DNA from: Candidatus Dadabacteria bacterium UBA2774
GTDB taxonomy: Bacteria > Desulfobacterota_D > UBA1144 > Nemesobacterales > UBA2774
Length of the DNA: 7,663 nucleotides
Reading direction: 5' to 3'
NCBI GenBank assembly: GCA_002352485.1
Contig: DEIM01000116.1
Location: 1 to 7,663, forward strand
The notes under the pieces are model-generated. The model was given only the letters and a program-made list of their open reading frames with translations. It had not been told where the DNA came from and made no database searches. Each line of letters starts with the position of its first letter. Within the stretch, counting starts at the first letter, position 1. Both the position numbers and the translations under genes were made by a program. Positions 1-6,722 of this stretch are shown piece by piece.

Positions 1-1
1 G

Positions 2-244
2 GGGAAATATCCCGACGCGGTATTTGTAAACTATGAACAGGTGGTTCAGGTAGTTGAGGTTGAAACCAAAGAAACGATAAACGAGGGGCGCGTGGGAAAA
101 TGGAAAGAGCTGTCCGAGCTCGGCGTTAAATTATCACTGCTGGTCCCTAAGGATATGCAAGGCGTGACCCGAGATTTATGCTTTAATAACGGGCTTGCGG
201 CTAAGGTCAATATCGGCAGCTTCGATGTACAGCTTAATATATAG
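2..244 (+). CDS. 3' end of an unidentified protein; PD-(D/E)XK-like sequence possible
   Basis: The reading frame is open from the left edge to a TAG at 242-244, giving 80 residues with no start in view, so this is a C-terminal fragment. A GTG at position 41 could be read as a start, but the frame and protein-like composition continue upstream of it, so I treat the gene as truncated by the window edge. The visible part begins GKYPDAVFVNYEQ and continues into QVVEVETKETINEG, then WKELSELGVKLSLLVPK. A Pro-Asp, then a hydrophobic strand ending in Glu-x-Glu, then a helix and a second hydrophobic strand, resembles the core of PD-(D/E)XK nuclease-fold proteins. The usual catalytic Lys is not in the canonical place (E-V-E-T). 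The fold assignment is inference from motif spacing only, and no function is claimed. It converges with the kinase operon and is probably unrelated to it. Confidence 0.6.
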   Translation, partial: GKYPDAVFVNYEQVVQVVEVETKETINEGRVGKWKELSELGVKLSLLVPKDMQGVTRDLCFNNGLAAKVNIGSFDVQLNI

Positions 245-249
245 TTTAC

Positions 250-270
250 AGAAAGCTTTAGCAGCTTTTT
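250..270. terminator. weak hairpin between convergent genes
   Basis: The 35-bp gap between the + strand stop at 244 and the kinase stop at 280 holds an inverted repeat: AAAGCT (252-257), loop TTAGC, AGCTTT (263-268). Adding a G-T wobble and an A-T pair extends it by two pairs. It is AT-rich and the following T run is short in both directions, so it is at best a weak bidirectional terminator. An alternative overlapping pairing (CAGC at 262-265 with GCTG at 275-278) is possible. Its placement between converging stop codons is the main support. Confidence 0.3.
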
Positions 271-279
271 AAAGGCTGA

Positions 280-2115
280 TCAGACCCTATTTAAATCAGA
301 ATCCCGATGTTTTCCGTCACGGGAAGGAAAGCTGATCCTGAATTCGGACCCAACTCCACTCTCAACTTCTATACTACCTCCGAGTTGTTCTGTCAGCGTG
401 CATACAAGCTGAAGACCCAGGGACTCTGTATCTTTATAATCGAGCCCCTCCGGAAGCCCTACCCCGTTGTCTTTAACCGAGAGAACAAGTCCGCCGGTAT
501 TATCGGAATTGAATCCGACATATATTAAATTACTTTTATTTCCGTTTATTTCCCCAGAGTTTACTGGAGTAAATGCATGTTTTAAGCAGTTAGAGAAAAG
601 CTCGTTGATAACTAACCCGCACGGTATTGCCGTGTCTATATCCATACTCAAATCATCCGTATCGAATTCCACACTGACGCTACTTCCTTCGTCCCCATAC
701 ACTGTGAGCAGATTATCGGTAAGGTTGGTGATATATTCCCCAATATTTATCTCAGCCAGGTCTTCTGACTGGTAAAGCTGCTCGTGTATCAATGCTATTG
801 CGGATATTCGGTTCTGACTCTCATCAAAAAGTCTTGAGGGGTCTATGCCCTTTGCATAATCTGACTGTAGACTCAACAGGCTCGATATAACCTGTAGATT
901 ATTCTTCACCCTGTGGTGTATTTCTCTTAGCAACGACTCCTTTTCTATCAAGGATTTTCGTATCTGCTCTTCGGCACTCTTACGTTCAGTTATATCACGT
1001 GAATGTAAAATTATCCGAACCTGCCCCGACGGTGTATAAATAGGCCTACCGTTAGTTTCAAACCACCTCCATTCACCACTATTATGCCTGTATCTGAATA
1101 TACCGTGTCCGTTAGATTGACTAATAACAGCTTGTGTAAATTTGGTAAGAACCTCTTTCACGTCATCCGGATGGATTTTATTGAATATGCTTGTACCTAC
1201 GAGCTCTTTAGGCTCATACCCCAAAATACCCTTGTGATTGGGGCTTACATATATAAATAACCCAGAGTTATCTGTTTCTATTATGAGATCATGGGCATTC
1301 TCAACCACCGAACGATAGTACTCCTCATTTGCCCTGAGCATGTCCTCTGCTTGCTTACGCTCAGTAATATCCTCTGAAATTCCCAATAGATACTTAGGGC
1401 TACCGTCTTCATTGTTTATTGTAATTTTCTTTGTGTGCAGGGCCCTTACACCCTTATTTTTTGTGTGAATTTGCTCCTCTGATATATCCAAAAGCTCTTT
1501 ACTATTTAGCACAGCCTTATCTTTATTGGTGAAAAAATCGGCTTCTTCTTTAGGGAATAAATCGTAGTCGTTCTTGCCTAGCATCTCACCCCTTGAATAT
1601 CCGAGGAGCTCTTCGCCCGCCTTATTAAACCTTACGAACCGTAGCTCCTTTGCATCCTTTACGAAAATCATATTGGGAATGTTCTCAATGATAGAGTCGA
1701 TAAATAAGTTTTTTTCCATGAGCTCCTTTTCCACTTCCTTAAGCTCTGTCACTTCATCTATTACGCTCAGAATAAATGGCTCATCGCATATACGGATTAG
1801 ACTAGATGATACTTTTACAGGGATTATCTCACCGTTTTTCTTTCTGAATGAGGCTTCCTTTGTTGTGGAACCATTAAGTCTGGTGGTTTCGAGCAATTCC
1901 AAAAATGAAGGTTGAGATTCTGTAGTAGTAATGTCAGCAATATTTATTGAAAGCATCTTATCTTCTGCGTAACCAAGAAAATCAATAATCTTTTTATTTA
2001 CAACGGCGATATCACCCTGAACGGCATGAATTGCAATCATGACATTTAAATTCTGAAATATTTCCCTGTAATTTCTGAGATTGTCTGTTAAATACCCTGA
2101 ATTAGATAAACTCAT
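280..2115 (-). CDS. cytosolic PAS-PAS-PAS sensor histidine kinase (HisKA_2 class)
   Basis: This 611-residue sensor kinase should autophosphorylate on histidine and pass the phosphate to a response regulator not encoded in this window. Three PAS domains are visible at about residues 16-128, 137-256 and 264-380. The last two end in the usual DITERK motif. A HisKA_2 dimerisation domain follows, with EIHHRVKNN at 398-406; H400 is the likely phospho-acceptor. The ATPase domain shows an N box with N504, N509 and H513, a G1 box DNGVGLP (549-555) and SLGLQLV (565-571). No signal peptide or hydrophobic span is seen, so the protein should be cytoplasmic and sense an internal cue such as redox state or a ligand. 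The start is the ATG at 2115, which overlaps the preceding kinase stop by one base (TAATG). Only a weak GGTG precedes it, so translation is probably coupled. The C-terminal half is a close paralogue of the upstream kinase. PAS ligands cannot be deduced. Confidence 0.93.
   Translation of the reverse strand: MSLSNSGYLTDNLRNYREIFQNLNVMIAIHAVQGDIAVVNKKIIDFLGYAEDKMLSINIADITTTESQPSFLELLETTRLNGSTTKEASFRKKNGEIIPVKVSSSLIRICDEPFILSVIDEVTELKEVEKELMEKNLFIDSIIENIPNMIFVKDAKELRFVRFNKAGEELLGYSRGEMLGKNDYDLFPKEEADFFTNKDKAVLNSKELLDISEEQIHTKNKGVRALHTKKITINNEDGSPKYLLGISEDITERKQAEDMLRANEEYYRSVVENAHDLIIETDNSGLFIYVSPNHKGILGYEPKELVGTSIFNKIHPDDVKEVLTKFTQAVISQSNGHGIFRYRHNSGEWRWFETNGRPIYTPSGQVRIILHSRDITERKSAEEQIRKSLIEKESLLREIHHRVKNNLQVISSLLSLQSDYAKGIDPSRLFDESQNRISAIALIHEQLYQSEDLAEINIGEYITNLTDNLLTVYGDEGSSVSVEFDTDDLSMDIDTAIPCGLVINELFSNCLKHAFTPVNSGEINGNKSNLIYVGFNSDNTGGLVLSVKDNGVGLPEGLDYKDTESLGLQLVCTLTEQLGGSIEVESGVGSEFRISFPSRDGKHRDSDLNRV
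575..946 (-). repeat. copy A of a kinase-core duplication (partner 2377-2748)
   Basis: This stretch aligns without gaps to 2377-2748 at a constant offset of 1802 bases. A hand count gives about 51 mismatches in 372 positions (about 86% identity). It encodes residues 391-514 or so of the downstream kinase: the HisKA_2 domain and the start of the ATPase domain. Most mismatches are synonymous, because the encoded segments are about 92% identical. Similarity falls away on both sides, to about 53% identity at protein level in the preceding PAS domain and roughly half in the rest of the ATPase domain. It is a direct repeat between two real genes and not a mobile element. Confidence 0.85.
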
Positions 2116-5100
2116 TAAGTATGCACCGGATTGGGGAACCTTATATCAAACCTAGTACCTTTATCACAAGTAAACTCTAATTCTCCATTTAGCTGATCAG
2201 CAAGAGTACATACGAGCTGTAAACCTAGGGTTTCGGTCTCTCTGAAGTCTAAACCGGGAGGCAACCCACACCCGTTATCAGCTACACTCAGTATATATTG
2301 CCCGTTAGAATCAGAATTAAATCCGACATTTACTACTCCCTCTTTTTGATTATCATCTTTTTCACGGCATTTAAAAGCATGCTTTAGGCAGTTAGAGAAA
2401 AGCTCGTTGATTATTAGCCCGCACGGTATTGCGGTATCAATATCCACGGCAAGATCATCGGTATTGAATTCCACACTGACATTACTCCCCTCGTCCCCAT
2501 ACACTGTGAGCAGGTTATCGGTAAGATTGGCTAGGTACTCACCAATATTGATTTCGGCAAGATCCGCAGACTGGTATAGCTGCTCGTGTATTAGCGCTAT
2601 TGCGGAAATTCGGTTCTGACTTTCGTCAAAAAGTCTTGAGGGATCTGTGCCCTCTGCATAATCTGACTGCAGACTCAACAGGCTCGATATTACCTGCAGA
2701 TTATTTTTCACCCTGTGGTGTATTTCTCTTAGCAACGATTCCTTTTCTCTGAGCGATTTCTGTACCTGCTCCTCTGTCCTTTTGCGCTCCGTTATATCCC
2801 TGGAATCTATAACCCAACGGACTTCGCCACTCGATGTTTTAAAAGACTTTCCCGCGCTCTCGAGCCAACGCCACTCTCCGTTTTTATGCTTAAAGCGGAA
2901 GATCGCATGCGCCGCGCTGTTTGACATTAGGGCCCTCATGAACTCTGATGTTACAGGTTTGAGATCATCCTTGTGAATAAGGTCAAATACCGACTTGCCC
3001 ATGAGGTCCGGAACATCATAACCTAGGAGATTCTTGTGGTTCAAATTCATATAAACAACAGTCCCGTCGATCTTTGTCTCTATTATAAGATCGTGAGCGT
3101 TTTCAACGAGAGTCCTGTAAAGCTCTTCCTTATCGCTCAGCATTACTTCGGTCTGTTTCCGCTCAATCATTGTGCTTACCCAGCGCCCCATCAGTCTTAT
3201 AATTTCCTTATCTGCGTTATTAAACGGCACTTCTCTTGGTTGCAGACTCGAGAAATTTATAGTACCGAATATCTCGCCTTTAACGCTTAGCGGGACCCCT
3301 ATATAAGTTTCGAGCTTAAATTCCTTATAAGATGGGTGGTCTCTATACTCCGAGATTTCCACATGATCCAAAGCTACGACATCGTTTTCAGCAAGCGTGA
3401 TACTGCAGTAGGTTGTGTCTAAATTGAATTTAAGTCCCTGACTAATAAAATTTGATTGATCAAAGCAATAAAGTACCGTATAAACTTTATCTACAACATG
3501 ACCGATTATACCAATGTCTAATCCGAGCATGTCACAGCCTGTCTTAAGGGTTTGGATTATTTGCTGATCTATACCAAACCCAGGCTCAGCAGAAATTTCA
3601 TAGAGAGACCTAATACGCTTTTCCTGGATAGACAGCTTCTCTTCGGCAAGTCTTCGCTCCGATATATCCTCCACAACTGCCATGCCGCCGACTACGTTTT
3701 GCTTCTCATCTCTTAGGGGCGTAAGCCTGACACATACATACGGCCTAACCGGCCCGCTCGATACCTCGCACAACCCTTCATAAAGACCTGGCTGTCCATT
3801 AAAGACCTCTTTTATAAGTGAAAATATACGAGTGCTTTCAAATGCGCTAATGTCGATCCCGACTATATGCTCATAAGGGGTATCAAGAATCTCCTCCATG
3901 CGATTATTACAATTTGTTATCTTAAAATCCTTATCGAATATGTAGACTCCCATAGGTGATTGATCGAATAAAGCACGGTACCGCTCTTCAGACTGGCGAA
4001 GGGCTTCAGCTTGTCGGGCGTTTTTAATTGCGACTTCGATTTGCTTGCTAACAGTCTCAAGGAGCTTGACTTCGTCTTTACCGAAGGCGTGTTTCCGAGA
4101 GGACGCTATATTCATAGCGCCGACAACCCTGTCTTCAAACCGCACTGGGCTTGATTTGCAGCTCTTAATGCCCAGCACTCTACCCGCCGGACCTACTACG
4201 GTGTCTTGATCAATTTCAGGTACATTCATCGGCTCCCCATCCAAAATGGTCTTCCAAATCAATCCCCTACCATAGGGTATTGTCCCGGCAGCTTCAATAT
4301 ATTCTGCGGTCAGCCCACGATGAGCCTTTAAAACAGCCTCATCGCCCTCTACCATATAAATGGCTACGTAGTCCACCCCTTCTACACTAACATTCATTGA
4401 TTCAACCGCATTATTCATGACTTCGGTTAGGTCTATAGACTGATGGACTGCCATAGCCACAGTGCTGATGATTTCTTCATTCCGGTTCTTTTTAGATAAG
4501 TCCTCTAGCGTTTCCTGAAGAGATTTCTCGTAATCTTTTTGCTCTTTCTCTAATTGGGCTTTTTTAATCGCAAGACTCAGATTTTCAGACGCTTCCTTTA
4601 GTGTCTCAATCTCATATTCAGTCCATTTATAAGGTTCAGGGGAATCGATGCATACCATCCCCGCTAAGCCTTCCGAATCAAAAACAGGCACGTCCACAAG
4701 GGCTTTTACTTTAATGCTCAAAAGCCTTTCCTGAAACTCCCTGAATCTTTCGTCTTTTGTAATATCCTCTGAAATTATCACCTCTTTACCATTTAGAGCC
4801 CTTAGGTACTCAGGCACCGAACTAAGATCACACTCGAAACCCGTTATATCATCCATGCTCTCTGGATGACGCGATATTTTACATCTCATCAGTCCATTAT
4901 TATCTATAGTTGAATAAACAATTCGGAAATCTCCAAAAAACTCACTAATTTTCTGAACCGTATTATTGATTATCGAGTCTAAGTTAGCGCATGAGTTAAT
5001 TTCAGAGGCAATATTACTCATGAGCTCAAGACGGTTTTTACTCTTGAGAAGCTCGTCTTGAGCTTTTTGTTGAGCATTAATATCGCCGTTATTCTGAGGG

Positions 5101-5195
5101 TTTTGCGTTTGCTCTGTTGAACCCGTGGATTGTGAGAGTTTATTATTAATCTCACTCTCTGCATTGATTTTTGCTGAATCTAAATGATCGTCCAT
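2115..5195 (-). CDS. cytosolic GAF/PAS multi-sensor histidine kinase (HisKA_2 class)
   Basis: This 1026-residue sensor kinase is the first gene of the two-kinase operon. After a Gln/Asn-rich, probably disordered N-terminus (1-45), domains run in order: GAF (about 54-212), GAF (about 240-392), PAS (about 401-515, ending EDISERR), GAF (about 525-677), PAS (about 690-806, ending RDITERK), HisKA_2 (about 823-898) and HATPase (about 915-1022). H826 in EIHHRVKNN is the likely phospho-acceptor. The ATP-binding site shows N930, N935 and H939 in the N box, then DNGCGLP (973-979) and TLGLQLV (989-995). Helical linkers rich in Lys and Glu join the sensor modules. No membrane span is visible. The ATG at 5195 is chosen because AGGA lies six bases upstream and a promoter-like pair precedes it. 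The third GAF domain carries cysteines (C554, C577, C597), but nothing shows that they bind a chromophore or metal. The cognate response regulator is not in the window, and the signals are unknown. Confidence 0.93.
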   Translation of the reverse strand: MDDHLDSAKINAESEINNKLSQSTGSTEQTQNPQNNGDINAQQKAQDELLKSKNRLELMSNIASEINSCANLDSIINNTVQKISEFFGDFRIVYSTIDNNGLMRCKISRHPESMDDITGFECDLSSVPEYLRALNGKEVIISEDITKDERFREFQERLLSIKVKALVDVPVFDSEGLAGMVCIDSPEPYKWTEYEIETLKEASENLSLAIKKAQLEKEQKDYEKSLQETLEDLSKKNRNEEIISTVAMAVHQSIDLTEVMNNAVESMNVSVEGVDYVAIYMVEGDEAVLKAHRGLTAEYIEAAGTIPYGRGLIWKTILDGEPMNVPEIDQDTVVGPAGRVLGIKSCKSSPVRFEDRVVGAMNIASSRKHAFGKDEVKLLETVSKQIEVAIKNARQAEALRQSEERYRALFDQSPMGVYIFDKDFKITNCNNRMEEILDTPYEHIVGIDISAFESTRIFSLIKEVFNGQPGLYEGLCEVSSGPVRPYVCVRLTPLRDEKQNVVGGMAVVEDISERRLAEEKLSIQEKRIRSLYEISAEPGFGIDQQIIQTLKTGCDMLGLDIGIIGHVVDKVYTVLYCFDQSNFISQGLKFNLDTTYCSITLAENDVVALDHVEISEYRDHPSYKEFKLETYIGVPLSVKGEIFGTINFSSLQPREVPFNNADKEIIRLMGRWVSTMIERKQTEVMLSDKEELYRTLVENAHDLIIETKIDGTVVYMNLNHKNLLGYDVPDLMGKSVFDLIHKDDLKPVTSEFMRALMSNSAAHAIFRFKHKNGEWRWLESAGKSFKTSSGEVRWVIDSRDITERKRTEEQVQKSLREKESLLREIHHRVKNNLQVISSLLSLQSDYAEGTDPSRLFDESQNRISAIALIHEQLYQSADLAEINIGEYLANLTDNLLTVYGDEGSNVSVEFNTDDLAVDIDTAIPCGLIINELFSNCLKHAFKCREKDDNQKEGVVNVGFNSDSNGQYILSVADNGCGLPPGLDFRETETLGLQLVCTLADQLNGELEFTCDKGTRFDIRFPNPVHT
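2377..2748 (-). repeat. copy B of a kinase-core duplication (partner 575-946)
   Basis: This is the partner of copy A, encoding about residues 816-940 of the upstream kinase. The gapless alignment covers the phospho-acceptor region and the N box of the ATPase domain. The linker from the DIT of the last PAS domain to the first His of HHRVKNN is exactly 26 residues in both proteins, so the catalytic geometry is conserved as well as the sequence. Confidence 0.85.
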
Positions 5196-5201
5196 TGGAA
5201 T

Positions 5202-5205
5202 TCCT
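5202..5205 (-). promoter_or_regulatory. ribosome binding site of the upstream kinase
   Basis: On the - strand AGGA sits six bases before the ATG at 5195, a standard Shine-Dalgarno arrangement. It supports this start over internal Met codons; the next Met is residue 59, inside the first GAF domain. Confidence 0.65.
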
Positions 5206-5221
5206 AAGTGGCCTTCAACTC

Positions 5222-5252
5222 TTATACTATGATTTTACATATTATAGTATAA
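5222..5252. promoter_or_regulatory. 9-bp inverted repeat over the kinase promoter; candidate operator
   Basis: TTATACTAT at 5222-5230 is repeated as its exact reverse complement ATAGTATAA at 5244-5252, with a 13-base spacer. The centres of the two arms are about two helical turns apart (22 bp). The element covers the predicted -10 box and start site of the kinase operon, the classic position for a dimeric repressor site. Being AT-only apart from one G-C pair per arm, it could also arise by chance in AT-rich DNA. No regulator is identified. Confidence 0.45.
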
Positions 5253-5269
5253 CGTTTGAAGCCTGAGAA
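5241..5269 (-). promoter_or_regulatory. sigma70-like promoter of the kinase operon
   Basis: Reading the - strand, TTCTCA (5269-5264, four of six matches to TTGACA) is followed after exactly 17 bases by a perfect TATAAT (5246-5241). Transcription would begin near 5234, giving a leader of about 40 bases before the ATG at 5195. The location, spacing and perfect -10 make this the best promoter in the window. Function is inferred from sequence. Confidence 0.55.
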
Positions 5270-5415
5270 TGCTCACCTTTTAAATAACTACCTTGTCTAA
5301 TCAAGTTTAATCAATATCATATGGGCTGGCAATTCTATTGAACTCATACTTAAATCAATCAAACCTATATATAAATAATTGCTAATACCATATTGACGAC
5401 TGGGTTTGGGAAAGC

Positions 5416-5444
5416 TTGCCAACTAGATCAATATTTGATACGCT
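5416..5444 (+). promoter_or_regulatory. candidate glyA operon promoter with extended -10
   Basis: TTGCCA (5416-5421, five of six matches to TTGACA) is separated by 17 bases from TACGCT (5439-5444). That box matches TATAAT only at the first two bases and the last, but it is preceded by TG at 5436-5437, as in an extended -10. A start near 5451 would leave a short leader that still includes the ribosome binding site. A competing TTGACG at 5393-5398 has no convincing -10 at the right distance. The assignment is tentative. Confidence 0.35.
5427..5439. promoter_or_regulatory. short palindrome ATCAATATTTGAT upstream of glyA
   Basis: ATCAA and TTGAT form a perfect 5-bp inverted repeat around TAT. 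It lies between the candidate -35 and -10 boxes of glyA and just touches the latter. Four further ATCAA pentamers occur upstream in the same intergenic region (starting at 5300, 5310, 5354 and 5358), so it may be part of a regulator-binding cluster. The orientation is opposite to an FNR box (TTGAT-N4-ATCAA), so FNR is not proposed. Confidence 0.3.
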
Positions 5445-5457
5445 AATGGTTCAACTT

Positions 5458-5463
5458 AGGGGG
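5458..5463 (+). promoter_or_regulatory. glyA: ribosome binding site of glyA
   Basis: AGGGGG lies 11 bases before the ATG at 5475, slightly longer than the optimum. A TGA in frame directly before that ATG (5472-5474) rules out any upstream extension, so the start is well fixed. Confidence 0.6.
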
Positions 5464-5474
5464 TTAGTGTCTGA

Positions 5475-6722
5475 ATGTCCATTCTAGAAAAAGTCGATCC
5501 GGAAATAGCCCGGGCTATAATGTCAGAAACAGAGCGTCAGGAGTATAAGCTTGAGCTGATTGCATCTGAAAATTATGTGAGCGAAGCTGTGCTCGAAGCG
5601 CTTGGCTCTGTGCTTACCAATAAATACGCCGAGGGGCTTCCAGGAAGAAGGTACTATGGTGGATGCGAATTTGTTGACACCGCTGAGGACTTGGCTAGAG
5701 ACAGGGCTCTTGAGCTTTTCGGTGCGGACGCCGTAAACGTGCAGCCCCACTCAGGCGCGCAGGCCAATATGGCCGTGTACTTCGCGGCTGTCGAGCCCGG
5801 AGATACGGTACTCGGAATGAGTCTTGACCACGGGGGGCACCTTACACATGGAAGCGCTGTGAATTTCTCGGGAAGGCTTTTTAACATAGTCCCGTACGGC
5901 GTGACCGAAGACACGAATTTAATAGACTACGAGCAGGTGAGAAAGCTTGCGCATGAGCACAACCCTAAGCTAATAGTTGTAGGATGGAGCGCTTACCCAA
6001 GAGATATAGATTTTGCTAAATTCAGGGAAATAGCCGATGAAACAGGGGCGCTGCTGATGGCGGACATCGCACACCCGGCAGGCCTTGTAGTTGCAGGCCT
6101 TTACTCAAACCCCGTGCCCCACTGCGATTATGTAACCACAACCACCCATAAGACTCTAAGGGGCCCAAGGGGCGGTATGATCATGATGAAAGAAGAGCAC
6201 AGAAAGAAAATCAACAGCAGGGTGTTCCCTGGAACGCAAGGGGGCCCGCTGATGCACGTAATAGCGGCAAAAGCAGTAGCGTTTAAAGAGGCGCTCCAGC
6301 CAGAGTTTAAAGAATACCAGAATCAAATAGTCAAAAACGCAAAGCGCCTAGGGGAATGTATGTCAGAGGGCGGACTGAAGCTCGTCTCCGGAGGCACAGA
6401 CACACACCTCATGCTGGTAGACCTGAGAGATACGGAGCTTACCGGGCAGATTGCCGAGGAAACACTCGAGCAGGCGGGGATTACAGCGAACAAAAACGCC
6501 ATACCATTTGACCCAAGGCCCCCGGCAGTAGCGAGCGGAATAAGGATAGGCACCCCGGCTGTAACCACGAGGGGAATGAAAGAAAAAGAGATGGAAATTA
6601 TCTCGGCATTCATGAGAGAAGCTCTGAACAATCCCGGCAATGAAAAGGTTCTATCCCGTATAAAAGACGACGTGCGGGAGCTTTGCAAAAAATTCCCGAT
6701 TTACTCACACAGGCTGACCTAG
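5475..6722 (+). CDS. glyA: serine hydroxymethyltransferase
   Basis: This cytosolic PLP enzyme interconverts serine plus tetrahydrofolate with glycine plus 5,10-methylenetetrahydrofolate, the main source of one-carbon units for thymidylate, purines and methionine. At 415 residues it has the normal bacterial length. Family landmarks are all present: LIASENYVS (28-36), the Tyr-rich GRRYYGGCEFVD (57-68), DIAHPAGL (197-204, with the PLP-contacting D197 and H200), and VTTTTHKTLRGPRGG (220-234), where K226 should form the PLP Schiff base. VFPGTQGGPLMH (250-261) and RIGTPAVTTRG (357-367) complete the active site. At 169-176 the sequence reads VGWSAYPR, with Trp where E. coli has Phe (GGFSAYSG). The gene appears to lead a + strand operon, and its TAG directly abuts the nrdR ATG. 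No riboswitch-like structure is evident upstream. Confidence 0.98.
   Translation: MSILEKVDPEIARAIMSETERQEYKLELIASENYVSEAVLEALGSVLTNKYAEGLPGRRYYGGCEFVDTAEDLARDRALELFGADAVNVQPHSGAQANMAVYFAAVEPGDTVLGMSLDHGGHLTHGSAVNFSGRLFNIVPYGVTEDTNLIDYEQVRKLAHEHNPKLIVVGWSAYPRDIDFAKFREIADETGALLMADIAHPAGLVVAGLYSNPVPHCDYVTTTTHKTLRGPRGGMIMMKEEHRKKINSRVFPGTQGGPLMHVIAAKAVAFKEALQPEFKEYQNQIVKNAKRLGECMSEGGLKLVSGGTDTHLMLVDLRDTELTGQIAEETLEQAGITANKNAIPFDPRPPAVASGIRIGTPAVTTRGMKEKEMEIISAFMREALNNPGNEKVLSRIKDDVRELCKKFPIYSHRLT

Noticed and set aside
307..775. Two + strand open frames opposite the downstream kinase C-terminus (307-528 and 467-775)
   Set aside because: They lie antisense to conserved HisKA_2 and ATPase coding sequence. 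The second has a counterpart at 2407-2619 opposite the paralogous copy, as expected for a shadow of duplicated coding DNA.
1574..1915. A 113-codon + strand open frame
   Set aside because: It is antisense to the PAS domains of the downstream kinase, Ser-rich and without recognisable domains, so it is read as a shadow frame.
3165..3621. Third GAF domain as a bilin-binding phytochrome-type photosensor
   Set aside because: Cysteines are present (for example in TTYCSIT), but the Cys-His chromophore motif and a following PHY domain are missing, so light sensing is not supported.
5361..5379. NrdR box or TATA-like promoter in the run CTATATATAAATAATT
   Set aside because: It lacks the flanking symmetric bases of a NrdR box and a second box at the expected spacing. 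No -35 element lies 16-18 bases upstream, so it is treated as AT-rich background.
5427..5439. FNR/CRP-type site upstream of glyA
   Set aside because: The half-sites are in inverted order and the spacer is three bases, unlike TTGAT-N4-ATCAA, so it does not fit the FNR consensus.
5196..5474. Riboswitch or small RNA in the divergent intergenic region
   Set aside because: I found no extended GC-rich stems or recognisable glycine or tetrahydrofolate riboswitch core, and the likely glyA leader is only about 25 bases.
5654..5914. - strand open frames inside glyA (also 5523-5750 and 6323-6688)
   Set aside because: They are fully antisense to highly conserved SHMT sequence and show no domain or ribosome site.
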